Shown: piece by piece, positions 8,701 to 13,035 of the stretch
Position numbering within the stretch: position 1 is the stretch's first letter
How the letters are laid out: each line of letters starts with the position of its first letter
DNA from: Geobacter sp. UBA6802
Lineage (GTDB): Bacteria; Desulfobacterota; Desulfuromonadia; Geobacterales; Pseudopelobacteraceae
DNA: 16,945 nt
NCBI GenBank assembly: GCA_002452325.1
Contig: DKFG01000001.1
Coordinates: 21,087 to 38,031, forward strand
Reading direction: 5' to 3'
Notes under the pieces: model-generated
The model's input: the letters and a program-made list of their open reading frames with translations, nothing else
What the model was told of the DNA's origin: nothing
Database searches by the model: none
Made by a program: the position numbers and the translations under genes

Positions 8701-9607
8701 GGCCGGCGCAGCTGTTGAGGCCCAGTTTGACCTGCAGCCGGATCACTGGTTCTTTGACGTGGAGCGTCAGCCCCGGATGCCGTTCTGTGTGCTGCTGGAG
8801 GCTGCCCTGCAGCCCTGCGGCTGGCTGGCAGCATACATTGGCTCGGCCCTGACCACTTCAAACGATATCTCCTTCCGCAACCTGGGGGGTACCGCCATCC
8901 AGCACCGCCCGGTCACACCTGACAGCGGTACCCTGACCTGTTCTGCAACCCTGACCAAGGTGGCCACCAGCGGCGGCATGATCATCCAGGAGTTTGACTT
9001 CAGCGTGGCTGACCAGCAGGGGATGATCTATGAAGGCCAGACCATGTTCGGCTTTTTTTCCAAAGAAGCGCTGGCGCAGCAAGTCGGCATCCGCGATGCC
9101 CAACCCTATCAACCTTCAGCGGCGGAGGCTGAGCGGAGTCGAAGCCTTGACTATCCAACCACCGCCCCGTTCCCGGACAAGCAGTTGCAGATGATCGACC
9201 GGATCGAGCTGTACATTGCCGATGGTGGTCCAAACGGTCTGGGCTACCTGCAGGGAATCAAGCAGGTTGATCCTGACGAATGGTTCTTTAAGGCCCACTT
9301 CTATGAAGACCCGGTTACCCCCGGTTCACTGGGGCTGGAGTCATTTCAACAGTTGCTGAAATTTGCGGCTGTTGAACGCTGGGGCTGGCAAGCTGGCCGG
9401 ATTCTGTCCTGCACAGCCCTGAACCAAAAGCATCGCTGGCTGTACCGCGGCCAGGTGGTGCCGACCAACCGGCAGGTAACCGTTACCGCATGGATTACGG
9501 CAGTTAATGACCAGCAGCGGCTGCTGACCGCCAGCGGCTTTCTGTCCGTGGACGGCAAGCTGATCTACCAGATGATTGATTTTACAGTACAGATGGAGTT
9601 GACCTGA
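2750..9607 (+). CDS. pfaC: PfaC-like synthase with built-in acyltransferase (KS-CLF-AT-DH-DH), 2285 aa
   Basis: Multidomain synthase that would perform chain elongation and double-bond placement in PUFA-type biosynthesis. KS (about residues 8-436) has Cys183 in DAACASS, His317 in HATGT and His356 in NIGH. A second KS fold (about 456-898) has Glu656 in place of the cysteine (TVSSEESS), marking a chain-length factor. AT (about 1019-1373) has FPGSGNHYPDM and the nucleophile Ser1110 in GYSLGES, resembling PfaB. A Gln/Ala/Ser-rich, probably helical linker follows (about 1419-1467). Then come two FabA-type double-hotdog dehydratase units: DH1 from about 1526 (VDSFPTRVRLPDEP, His1788 in CHFVDDRVMPG) and DH2 from about 1968 (His2183 in AHFYEDPVTPG). 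Classical PfaC is KS-CLF-DH-DH with PfaB separate, so this is a PfaB/PfaC fusion order. No enoyl reductase is visible. Short genomic repeats are read through in frame at four places. The start overlaps the previous stop (TGATG); the stop overlaps oleA (ATGA). Confidence 0.92.
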   Translation: MQDSRNSVAIVGIGGLFPDAPDLEQYWELIRNARSAVREVPAGRWQVAADQVYDPEVGKPDHVYSTKGCFLTETPYLPELKGMDPLFHLLVTAGRRAFDDAQTAGLDLRRVGVIIGNLALPSETSTILARNWLGRSFEEQVTGTASAPIPTSPLNRYVAGLPAGILAQQLGLGGVTNTLDAACASSLYAIKLAMDELLSGRADAMLSGGLSRPDPLYTQMGFCQLRALSRRGISAPFDAQGDGLLTGEGAGIFVLKRTCDALAQGDRIYGIIRAVGLSNDVGGSLLAPSSEGQVRAIYAAYQQAGWKPQDVDLIECHATGTPVGDAVEVASLKELWHGVEQDQQCVIGSVKSNIGHLLTAAGSAALTKVLLAIQHQTLPPTAGFTKPQPGMQLEQSPFRVLTKAEPWQRRDKHTPRRAAISAFGFGGINAHLLLEEYIPSVGAYGHTPLQPPTTSEPIAIVGLDASFGPWQGLQAVQQRLLSDHDDQMPTTPAHWWGVQDCRWFKQQGLDKTSYSGWYLGQLQISPNRFRIPPKEMEEMQPQQLLMLQTAANALQNAGMAQQDHLRTGTFIGIAYDLNSTGFSLRWPMPQQARGWAVRLGKQLSESERADWVTKLRDSISPPLNANRTMGSLGNIVASRIAREFKIGGPSFTVSSEESSGIRALEIAVRMLQQHELDQALAGAVDLAGDLRAVLGQQTVAPSSPSNRSLPFDQQADGVLIGEGACALVLKRLSDAERDGNRIYGLIRAIASGNGPVQEQLSLVQQVVNEAAVTPSSITLVSTAATGVPQQDQAEALVLQQSFSTPAFISSAAARLGHTGAASGLASLLHGLLCLYQEILPKGGTPETRLASLSTTPLLPTPASRYWLRNREDGPRRALVASYGVDGSCSQVLLEGWDGIQPQQAETERRTPLGACRELLFPLVANTSHELSAELDLLQQRLRAAGRNLSGLAAEYCCRITPATTQPFGMALIAGDAEQLEALIEQARLCLHRNGDLSDLPINLRERLFFSTNPLAEQGKIAFVFPGSGNHYPDMARELLACWPAVLRRQDNENRRLKDQFQPDLFWAETALEQLNDNHRAVIFGQVATGCAISDLVRSFGVNPSSVIGYSLGESAALFSTRTWTERDLMYQRMQDSTLFTHDLAGACRSAHTAWRLADDQQVSWSLGVVMAPMDKVRQAIKEMQSGFSLPLAPCPLPLPFRVYLLIINTPDECVIGGDSVAVTELIKQLDCHFFPLYGVTTVHCAAARPVAQPYHDLHLFTTNPPQGVTFYSNAKGDRFEPTRESCAAAILDQALHGIDYPATIEAAYRDGVRLFLEMGPGNSCSRMISRILEGRPHLARSACYSSQDQVLNLLRLLGSLVAERVPLDLSPLCMDQPLADKSAGRAAPLCQILGGKRFAIPKLQTSQTYQTVLTKEPAPVAELLQQFSQAQTASIAAHEAFLSFSNSLTQSMAQAMALQASLQQALGGSAPLTNPTHTIYSTRTLSEVEGYPEPNRNIARNIAFNRELCMEFAIGSAAKMLGPRFAEVDSFPTRVRLPDEPLMLVDRIIKLEGEPCSMTHGRVVTEHDIFPNAWYLDGGRIPTCIAVEAGQADLFLSGYLGIDFITRGLAVYRLLDAVVTFHRGLPGPGETITYDIRIERFFRQGDTWLFRFFFEASVGGEPLLSMRDGCAGFFTAQDLEAGKGIVRPLVDPRPTTGTRPADWQELVPLAREGYSAEQLDRLRQGDLAGCFGPLFSGLAIKQPLTIPGNRMRLVHRVNEIIPHGGRYGQGMIRAEADIHPDDWFITCHFVDDRVMPGTLMYECCMHTLRILLLRIGWVAETGRAAWEPVPGVASKLCCRGQVLETTRVVTYEVTIREIGYRPEPYVLVDALMYADDKPIVEISNMSCRLSGTTRQQLEQLWQGRKVEKLPLPQGEGWGEGNNYIKPAVYTKEQILAYSNGKPSEGFGDRYQVFDQQRKIARLPGPPFQFMDRVTAVTGEPWQMKAGAAVEAQFDLQPDHWFFDVERQPRMPFCVLLEAALQPCGWLAAYIGSALTTSNDISFRNLGGTAIQHRPVTPDSGTLTCSATLTKVATSGGMIIQEFDFSVADQQGMIYEGQTMFGFFSKEALAQQVGIRDAQPYQPSAAEAERSRSLDYPTTAPFPDKQLQMIDRIELYIADGGPNGLGYLQGIKQVDPDEWFFKAHFYEDPVTPGSLGLESFQQLLKFAAVERWGWQAGRILSCTALNQKHRWLYRGQVVPTNRQVTVTAWITAVNDQQRLLTASGFLSVDGKLIYQMIDFTVQMELT
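6312..6345 (+). repeat. CCTTGCC heptamer array inside the AT domain
   Basis: Four perfect CCTTGCC units (6312-6339) followed by CCTGCC. It is translated in frame as a Leu/Pro/Ala/Cys stretch (LPLAPCPLPLP, about residue 1188-1198 of the pfaC-like protein). It falls just after MAPMDKVRQAI and before the strand VYLLIINTPDECVIGG, so it lies in a loop of the small AT subdomain. It is the same unit as the right arm of the ACP linker repeats. Confidence 0.85.
7201..7219 (+). repeat. Short interspersed repeat CCTGAGCGAAGTCGAAGGG in the AT-DH1 linker
   Basis: CCTGAGCGAAGTCGAAGGG, immediately followed by TACCCTGAG, which restates the start of the unit. It is read in frame as TLSEVEGYPEP between the AT and the first dehydratase unit. 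From memory this matches a short repeat scattered through many bacterial genomes; copy number in this genome cannot be checked from the window. Confidence 0.6.
8474..8508 (+). repeat. Short interspersed repeat (CTCCCTC / GGTGAGGG type) in the DH1-DH2 linker
   Basis: A partly palindromic element with a CTCCCTCTCCCTCAGGG left half and a GAGGGCTGGGGTGAGGG right half. It is read in frame as KLPLPQGEGWGEG between the two dehydratase units. That peptide is a familiar translation product of a common dispersed repeat in proteobacterial genomes (recalled, not searched). Confidence 0.65.
9126..9147 (+). repeat. Short interspersed repeat GGCTGAGCGGAGTCGAAGCC in DH2
   Basis: GGCTGAGCGGAGTCGAAGCC at 9127-9146 with inverted ends (AGGCT ... 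AGCCT). It is related in sequence to the element at 7201-7219 (CTGAGCG.AGTCGAAG core). It is translated in frame as AEAERSRSLDY between the two hotdog halves of DH2. Confidence 0.6.
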
Positions 9608-10650
9608 TGAAGTTTAACAAGGTGTTTATCGAGGCGCTGGAGTATGAACTGGCGCCGGTGGTGGTTTCAAGCAGTGACCTTGAGGCGCGGCTGGAGCCGC
9701 TCTACCGCGAGCTGCGGATTGCGCCGGGGCAGTTGCAGGCCTTGACCGGCATCCGCGAGCGGCGCTGGTGGGAGCCGGGCTATCCGCTTTCCCATGGCGC
9801 CATCATGGCAGCCCGCAAGGCGCTGCTGAACAGCGGCGTTGCTGCCTCTGATATCGGCGCCCTGCTCTATACCGGTGTCTGTCGCGAGCAGTTTGAGCCG
9901 GCCACTGCCTGCAGGGTTGCGGATGGCCTTGGGATAAGCGGTGATGTGGCGATCTTTGACCTGTCCAACGCCTGCCTGGGGGTGCTGAACGGTATTCTGG
10001 ATGTGGCAAACCGGATTGAGCTGGGTCAGATCAGGGCAGGGCTGGTGGTCTCCTGTGAGTCCGCCCGCGAGATTAACGAAGTGATGATCGTCAAAATGCT
10101 TGAAGAACGCAATATGCAGCATTTTGCCAACTCCCTGGCCACCCTGACCGGCGGTTCCGGCGCTGTGGCAGTGCTGCTGACTGACGGTTCCTTTGGCAAG
10201 ACCAACCTGCACCGCCTGCTGGGGGGCACCACCAAAGCCGAGCCGCGTCACCACAACCTTTGCCTGTGGGGGGTTGGGCCGGATGGTAAAGGCGGCTACC
10301 AGCAGTCCATGGCCACTGACGGGGTCAATGTGATGAACCACGGCGTTGAGCTGGGAAGACGCACCTGGGAATCTTTCCTGCCCAATGTGGGTTGGACCGC
10401 CACCATGATCGACCGGGTGATCTGCCACCAGGTCGGTTCGGCCCACCAAAGCATGATCCTCAAGACCCTGGGGATCCCGACTGACAAGGACTTCACCACC
10501 TATGAATTCCTGGGCAACATGGGCACCGTCTCCCTGCCGCTGACCGCTGCCCTGGCTGTGGAGCGGGATGTGCTGTTGGCTGGGGATAAGGTGGCCTTTT
10601 TGGGGATCGGCAGCGGACTGAACTGCATGATGCTGGCGGTGGAGTGGTAA
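9607..10650 (+). CDS. oleA: OleA, thiolase-fold head-to-head acyl condensing enzyme
   Basis: 347-residue thiolase-superfamily protein that would join two fatty acyl-CoA (or acyl-ACP) chains by non-decarboxylative Claisen condensation to a 2-alkyl-3-ketoacyl product, the first committed step of olefin synthesis. Catalytic Cys123 lies in LSNACLGVLNG, His274 in ICHQVGSAH and Asn304 in FLGNMGTVSLP. Glu97 in EQFEPAT sits 26 residues before the cysteine, the same spacing as Glu117/Cys143 of Xanthomonas campestris OleA as I recall it; that Glu separates OleA from FabH-type enzymes. The ATG overlaps the pfaC-like stop (ATGA), with GGAG at 9595-9598 as ribosome binding site. The stop overlaps the oleB start. 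Direct coupling to the synthase suggests that its substrates are made by the Pfa proteins. FabH is the main alternative, made unlikely by the oleB/C/D neighbours. Confidence 0.93.
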   Translation: MKFNKVFIEALEYELAPVVVSSSDLEARLEPLYRELRIAPGQLQALTGIRERRWWEPGYPLSHGAIMAARKALLNSGVAASDIGALLYTGVCREQFEPATACRVADGLGISGDVAIFDLSNACLGVLNGILDVANRIELGQIRAGLVVSCESAREINEVMIVKMLEERNMQHFANSLATLTGGSGAVAVLLTDGSFGKTNLHRLLGGTTKAEPRHHNLCLWGVGPDGKGGYQQSMATDGVNVMNHGVELGRRTWESFLPNVGWTATMIDRVICHQVGSAHQSMILKTLGIPTDKDFTTYEFLGNMGTVSLPLTAALAVERDVLLAGDKVAFLGIGSGLNCMMLAVEW

Positions 10651-11537
10651 TGCCCCCTGATATTGCAAAAGAGTATCCATTCAAAAGTAACTACCTCGAC
10701 CTGGATAGTCTCAGGTATCACTATCTGGATGAAGGTACAGGCCCGACTGTGGTGATGCTGCACGGCAACCCCTCCTGGTCGTTTTACTACCGCAATCTGG
10801 TGATGGCGCTGCGGGATCGGTTCCGCTGCATTGTGCCGGATCATATTGGCTGCGGTCTTTCTGACAAACCGGGGGATGACCGCTACGACTACACCCTGCC
10901 GCAGCGGGTGGCTGACCTGGAGCAGTTATTGGACAGCCTCAACCTGCCCGAGAAAATCACCCTGGTAGTGCATGACTGGGGCGGCATGATCGGCATGACC
11001 TGGGCTGTACGCCACCCGGAACGGATTGAGCGGCTGGTGATCCTGAATACCGGCGCTTTTCCGCTACCAAAGAGTAAACCGTTTCCCCTTGGTCTGCGCA
11101 TCTGTCGCGATACCTGGCTGGGCACCCTGCTGGTGCGGGGCTTTAACGCCTTCAGCCGAGGCGCTGCCTGGGTGGGTTGCAAGGAAAACCCGATGTCATC
11201 AGAGCTGCGAGCGCTGTACGAGCTACCATACGACTCCTGGCAGAACCGGATCGCTACCTTACGCTTTGTGCAAGATATCCCGCTCAAACCGGGTGATCGC
11301 AACTACGACCTGATCTGCGAGGTGGCAGACCGGATCAATCAGTTTCAGAACGTACCGATGCTGATTCTCTGGGGTGGACTTGATTTTGTGTTTGACCGGC
11401 ACTTTCTGGCTGAATGGCAGGCGCGTTTTCCCCAGGCAGAGCTGCACTGTTTCCCCAAGGCTGGCCACTATATTCTGGAAGACCGCAAGGATGCGGTGAT
11501 ACCGCTGATCAGCGAGTTTCTGGGTAGGACTCACTAA
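10650..11537 (+). CDS. oleB: OleB, alpha/beta-hydrolase beta-lactone decarboxylase
   Basis: About 295 residues from the ATG at 10650, which overlaps the oleA stop as TAATG and has GGAG at 10641-10644. A GTG at 10644 would add two residues but has no ribosome binding site. The fold is haloalkane-dehalogenase-like: oxyanion loop HGNPSW (from residue 38), nucleophile Asp109 in VVHDWGGMIGM, a likely acid Asp near 245-249 (WGGLDFVFD) and His273 in KAGHYILED. In the ole pathway OleB splits the cis-beta-lactone made by OleC into a cis-olefin and CO2. The sequence alone would also fit a haloalkane dehalogenase; context decides. The next pathway gene, oleC, begins 1.5 kb downstream because two toxin-antitoxin modules intervene. 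Confidence 0.9.
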   Translation: MPPDIAKEYPFKSNYLDLDSLRYHYLDEGTGPTVVMLHGNPSWSFYYRNLVMALRDRFRCIVPDHIGCGLSDKPGDDRYDYTLPQRVADLEQLLDSLNLPEKITLVVHDWGGMIGMTWAVRHPERIERLVILNTGAFPLPKSKPFPLGLRICRDTWLGTLLVRGFNAFSRGAAWVGCKENPMSSELRALYELPYDSWQNRIATLRFVQDIPLKPGDRNYDLICEVADRINQFQNVPMLILWGGLDFVFDRHFLAEWQARFPQAELHCFPKAGHYILEDRKDAVIPLISEFLGRTH

Positions 11538-11541
11538 CCGC

Positions 11542-11577
11542 TTGCACCGTCCTGAATATTGATCTAAATTTAGATCA
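11542..11577 (+). promoter_or_regulatory. Promoter with overlapping 18-bp palindromic operator for the Phd/RelE module
   Basis: TGATCTAAATTTAGATCA at 11560-11577 is a perfect 18-bp palindrome in the short gap after oleB. A plausible promoter overlaps it: TTGCAC (11542-11547), a 17-bp spacer and TAAATT (11565-11570). A palindrome covering the -10 is the usual layout for autorepression by a Phd/YefM-type antitoxin. Protein binding is inferred. Confidence 0.65.
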
Positions 11578-11600
11578 TCAAGACGACCAAGGAGAGAGCT

Positions 11601-11885
11601 ATGCGAACCCTGTCCGTTGCCAACGATATTGTACCGATAGCTGAGTTCAAGACAAACATTGCAAGCTGGTTCAAGAAGTTGCAGCAATCTGATCACCCCC
11701 TGATCATCACTCAGAACAGCAAACCTGCCGGGGTACTGCTCTCACCTGCTGAATACGATGCCTTGGTATACCGCAAATCGTTCCTTGATTCAGTGGGTCG
11801 GGGCTTGGAAGACCTCTCAGCAGGCAGGCTGAGTTCTACAACAGAACTCAAGCAGGAGCTTGCCCAAAGGCGCAGCATGCAATGA
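11601..11885 (+). CDS. Type II antitoxin, Phd/YefM family
   Basis: 94-residue protein with the Phd/YefM pattern: an N-terminal segment IVPIAEFKTNIASWFKKLQQ, then PLIITQNSKPAGVLLSPAEYDAL (about residues 33-55), the DNA-binding/dimerisation core. A charged C-terminal tail (LEDLSAGRL onward) would wrap the toxin. It would neutralise the downstream toxin and, with it, repress its own promoter at the palindrome just upstream. The ATG has a strong AGGAGAG site (11590-11596). The stop overlaps the toxin start (ATGA at 11882-11885), the normal antitoxin-first order. The pair lies between oleB and oleC and looks inserted relative to the hydrocarbon operon. Confidence 0.9.
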   Translation: MRTLSVANDIVPIAEFKTNIASWFKKLQQSDHPLIITQNSKPAGVLLSPAEYDALVYRKSFLDSVGRGLEDLSAGRLSSTTELKQELAQRRSMQ

Positions 11886-12196
11886 TCAGCAGGGTTCTCC
11901 TTGTCTGGACTGATGAAGCACGAGAGCGTCTGTGGGAGATTGAGGAGTTTATTGCCAGAGATAGCGCCGAACGCGCTGCCCGGTTTATTGATACTCTGAT
12001 TGAGTACACTGAAGCAACGCTACCTTCAAATCCACAGGTCGGCAGGATCGTTCCTGAAACTGATAATCCAGCCATCCGGGAGCTGATCTTCAAAGGCTAC
12101 CGGATTATTTGCCGACTGTACAAAAATCAAATAGCGGTGCTTTCTGTCTTTGAAGGCCACCGCCTACTGCGTCAAAGCGACATATCATCTCTCTGA
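11882..12196 (+). CDS. Type II toxin, RelE/ParE family
   Basis: 104-residue RelE/ParE-fold toxin. It shows the family pattern: WTDEARERLWEIEEFIARDS helical hairpin near the N-terminus, NPQVGRIVPE in the middle, then the strand region IRELIFKGYRIICRLYKNQIAVLSVFEGHRLL. It is translationally coupled to the Phd/YefM antitoxin by an ATGA overlap. RelE relatives cut mRNA on the ribosome while ParE relatives poison gyrase; the sequence does not settle which applies, because catalytic residues in this superfamily are poorly conserved. It lies in the same orientation as the ole genes, so readthrough could extend downstream. Confidence 0.87.
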   Translation: MISRVLLVWTDEARERLWEIEEFIARDSAERAARFIDTLIEYTEATLPSNPQVGRIVPETDNPAIRELIFKGYRIICRLYKNQIAVLSVFEGHRLLRQSDISSL

Positions 12197-12230
12197 CACT
12201 TCTCAAGTTTTCAGGATGCTCATTTTGCTC

Positions 12231-12271
12231 TTGATTATCCAGCTGGCCACCATCTATATTACTTTGTAATA
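12231..12271 (+). promoter_or_regulatory. Promoter with overlapping inverted repeat for the ParD/ParE module
   Basis: TTGATT (12231-12236), an 18-bp spacer and TATATT (12255-12260) form a good sigma70-type promoter. TATTAC-TTT-GTAATA (12257-12271) is a perfect 6-bp inverted repeat overlapping the -10, suited to binding by a ribbon-helix-helix antitoxin. A GGGAGG ribosome site follows at 12281-12286. Confidence 0.6.
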
Positions 12272-12291
12272 CAATAAAGCGGGAGGTCGCC

Positions 12292-12531
12292 ATGCCACGG
12301 AACGCAAGCGTAACCCTCGGTACACACTTTGATTCCTTTGTCGATGCACAGATTCATTCCGGGATGTTCTGCTCGCGCAGCGAGGTGATTCGCGCAGGGT
12401 TGGCGCTCCTTGAAGATAGTCAGGCAAAAGTCAACGCCCTCAGGCAAGCAATTACAACAGGCCTGCAAAGCGGTTCTGTTGAGTGCTCGTACGAAGAGTT
12501 CATGCATGATCTCTACCGTAACCGCCAGTGA
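12292..12531 (+). CDS. parD: ParD-family antitoxin (ribbon-helix-helix)
   Basis: 79 residues. The N-terminal half resembles ParD/CopG-type ribbon-helix-helix proteins: the strand ASVTLGTHFDSFVDAQI, then GMFCSRSEVIRAGLALLED, which matches the G-(R/Y)-x-(S/N)-x-S-E-V-(I/V)-R-x-x-L pattern of this group (about residues 25-42). The C-terminal part (AITTGLQSGSVECSYEEF) fits the toxin-binding tail. The start is set by GGGAGG at 12281-12286. The stop overlaps the toxin's GTG start. The protein probably represses its own promoter at the inverted repeat just upstream. Confidence 0.88.
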   Translation: MPRNASVTLGTHFDSFVDAQIHSGMFCSRSEVIRAGLALLEDSQAKVNALRQAITTGLQSGSVECSYEEFMHDLYRNRQ

Positions 12532-12839
12532 AGCAGCCTTTCAAAATTACACGAGCAGCTTTGAACGATCTCCGCGAAATCGCAAACTATACCTTCAAGA
12601 CATGGGGCAAAGAGCAAGAAGCGGCATATATCAAAGGTTTGTTCTACTATTTTGAAAAAATTGCCCGGAACGATACCCATAATCGAGAGTTTTCAGCAAT
12701 CGTACCCGGTTGTTTTTCAACCAGAATCAGTCACCACCTCGTAATTTTTCAGTGGCTGGATGATGGCAGACCTGAAATCATCCGCATTCTGCATGAAAAA
12801 ATGGATATTCCCAATCGTCTGCTGGAACTAAAACGCTGA
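12528..12839 (+). CDS. parE: ParE/RelE-family toxin, GTG start
   Basis: 103-residue toxin beginning at a GTG that overlaps the antitoxin stop (GTGA at 12528-12531). Family features: ITRAALNDLREIANYTFKTWG at residues 7-27, then an extended strand region ending RPEIIRILHEKMDI. The His-x-x-Met-Asp motif near the C-terminus is common in ParE proteins paired with this kind of ParD. It probably targets DNA gyrase or, if RelE-like, mRNA. The base composition is visibly more AT-rich than the flanking ole genes, consistent with horizontal acquisition of the module. Confidence 0.87.
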   Translation: MKQPFKITRAALNDLREIANYTFKTWGKEQEAAYIKGLFYYFEKIARNDTHNREFSAIVPGCFSTRISHHLVIFQWLDDGRPEIIRILHEKMDIPNRLLELKR

Positions 12840-12951
12840 CTTGACTCTTCCGAGGCCGAATCGCTACAGAAACCATGCTGCGTACGGACACCACCCTTGT
12901 CTCGCATGAATTGGATATAAGGATTATGAGGACAAACTGGCAGCATAAATC

Positions 12952-13035
12952 ATGACCCACTCAAGGGCACTGTCAGGTGAATACATATCTCTGCACAAAC
13001 GTCTGTTACGTGAAAGTGACGTATTTCCCCGATGA
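12952..13035 (+). CDS. Possible 27-residue leader peptide or gene remnant overlapping oleC
   Basis: A short frame from ATG 12952 to TGA 13033-13035 encodes a basic peptide ending in KRLLRESDVFPR. Its stop overlaps the oleC ATG as ATGA, the same coupling seen between other genes in this operon. There is no convincing ribosome binding site before its ATG (GAGGA is about 20 bases upstream), and a stop codon (TAA 12946) closes the frame just before it. It could couple translation into oleC, be the remnant of a gene broken by the toxin-antitoxin insertion, or be chance. I recognise no family. Confidence 0.25.
   Translation: MTHSRALSGEYISLHKRLLRESDVFPR

Noticed and set aside
7718..8746. 342-codon open frame on the minus strand
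   Set aside because: Shadow of the DH1 region of the pfaC-like gene; no domain signal and no ribosome site.
9667..10680. 337-codon open frame on the minus strand
   Set aside because: Complete shadow of oleA, whose catalytic residues and start/stop overlaps are clear.
10650..11537. Haloalkane dehalogenase (hydrocarbon or pollutant degradation)
   Set aside because: The fold and nucleophile motif fit, but the overlap with oleA and the nearby oleC and oleD make OleB far more likely.
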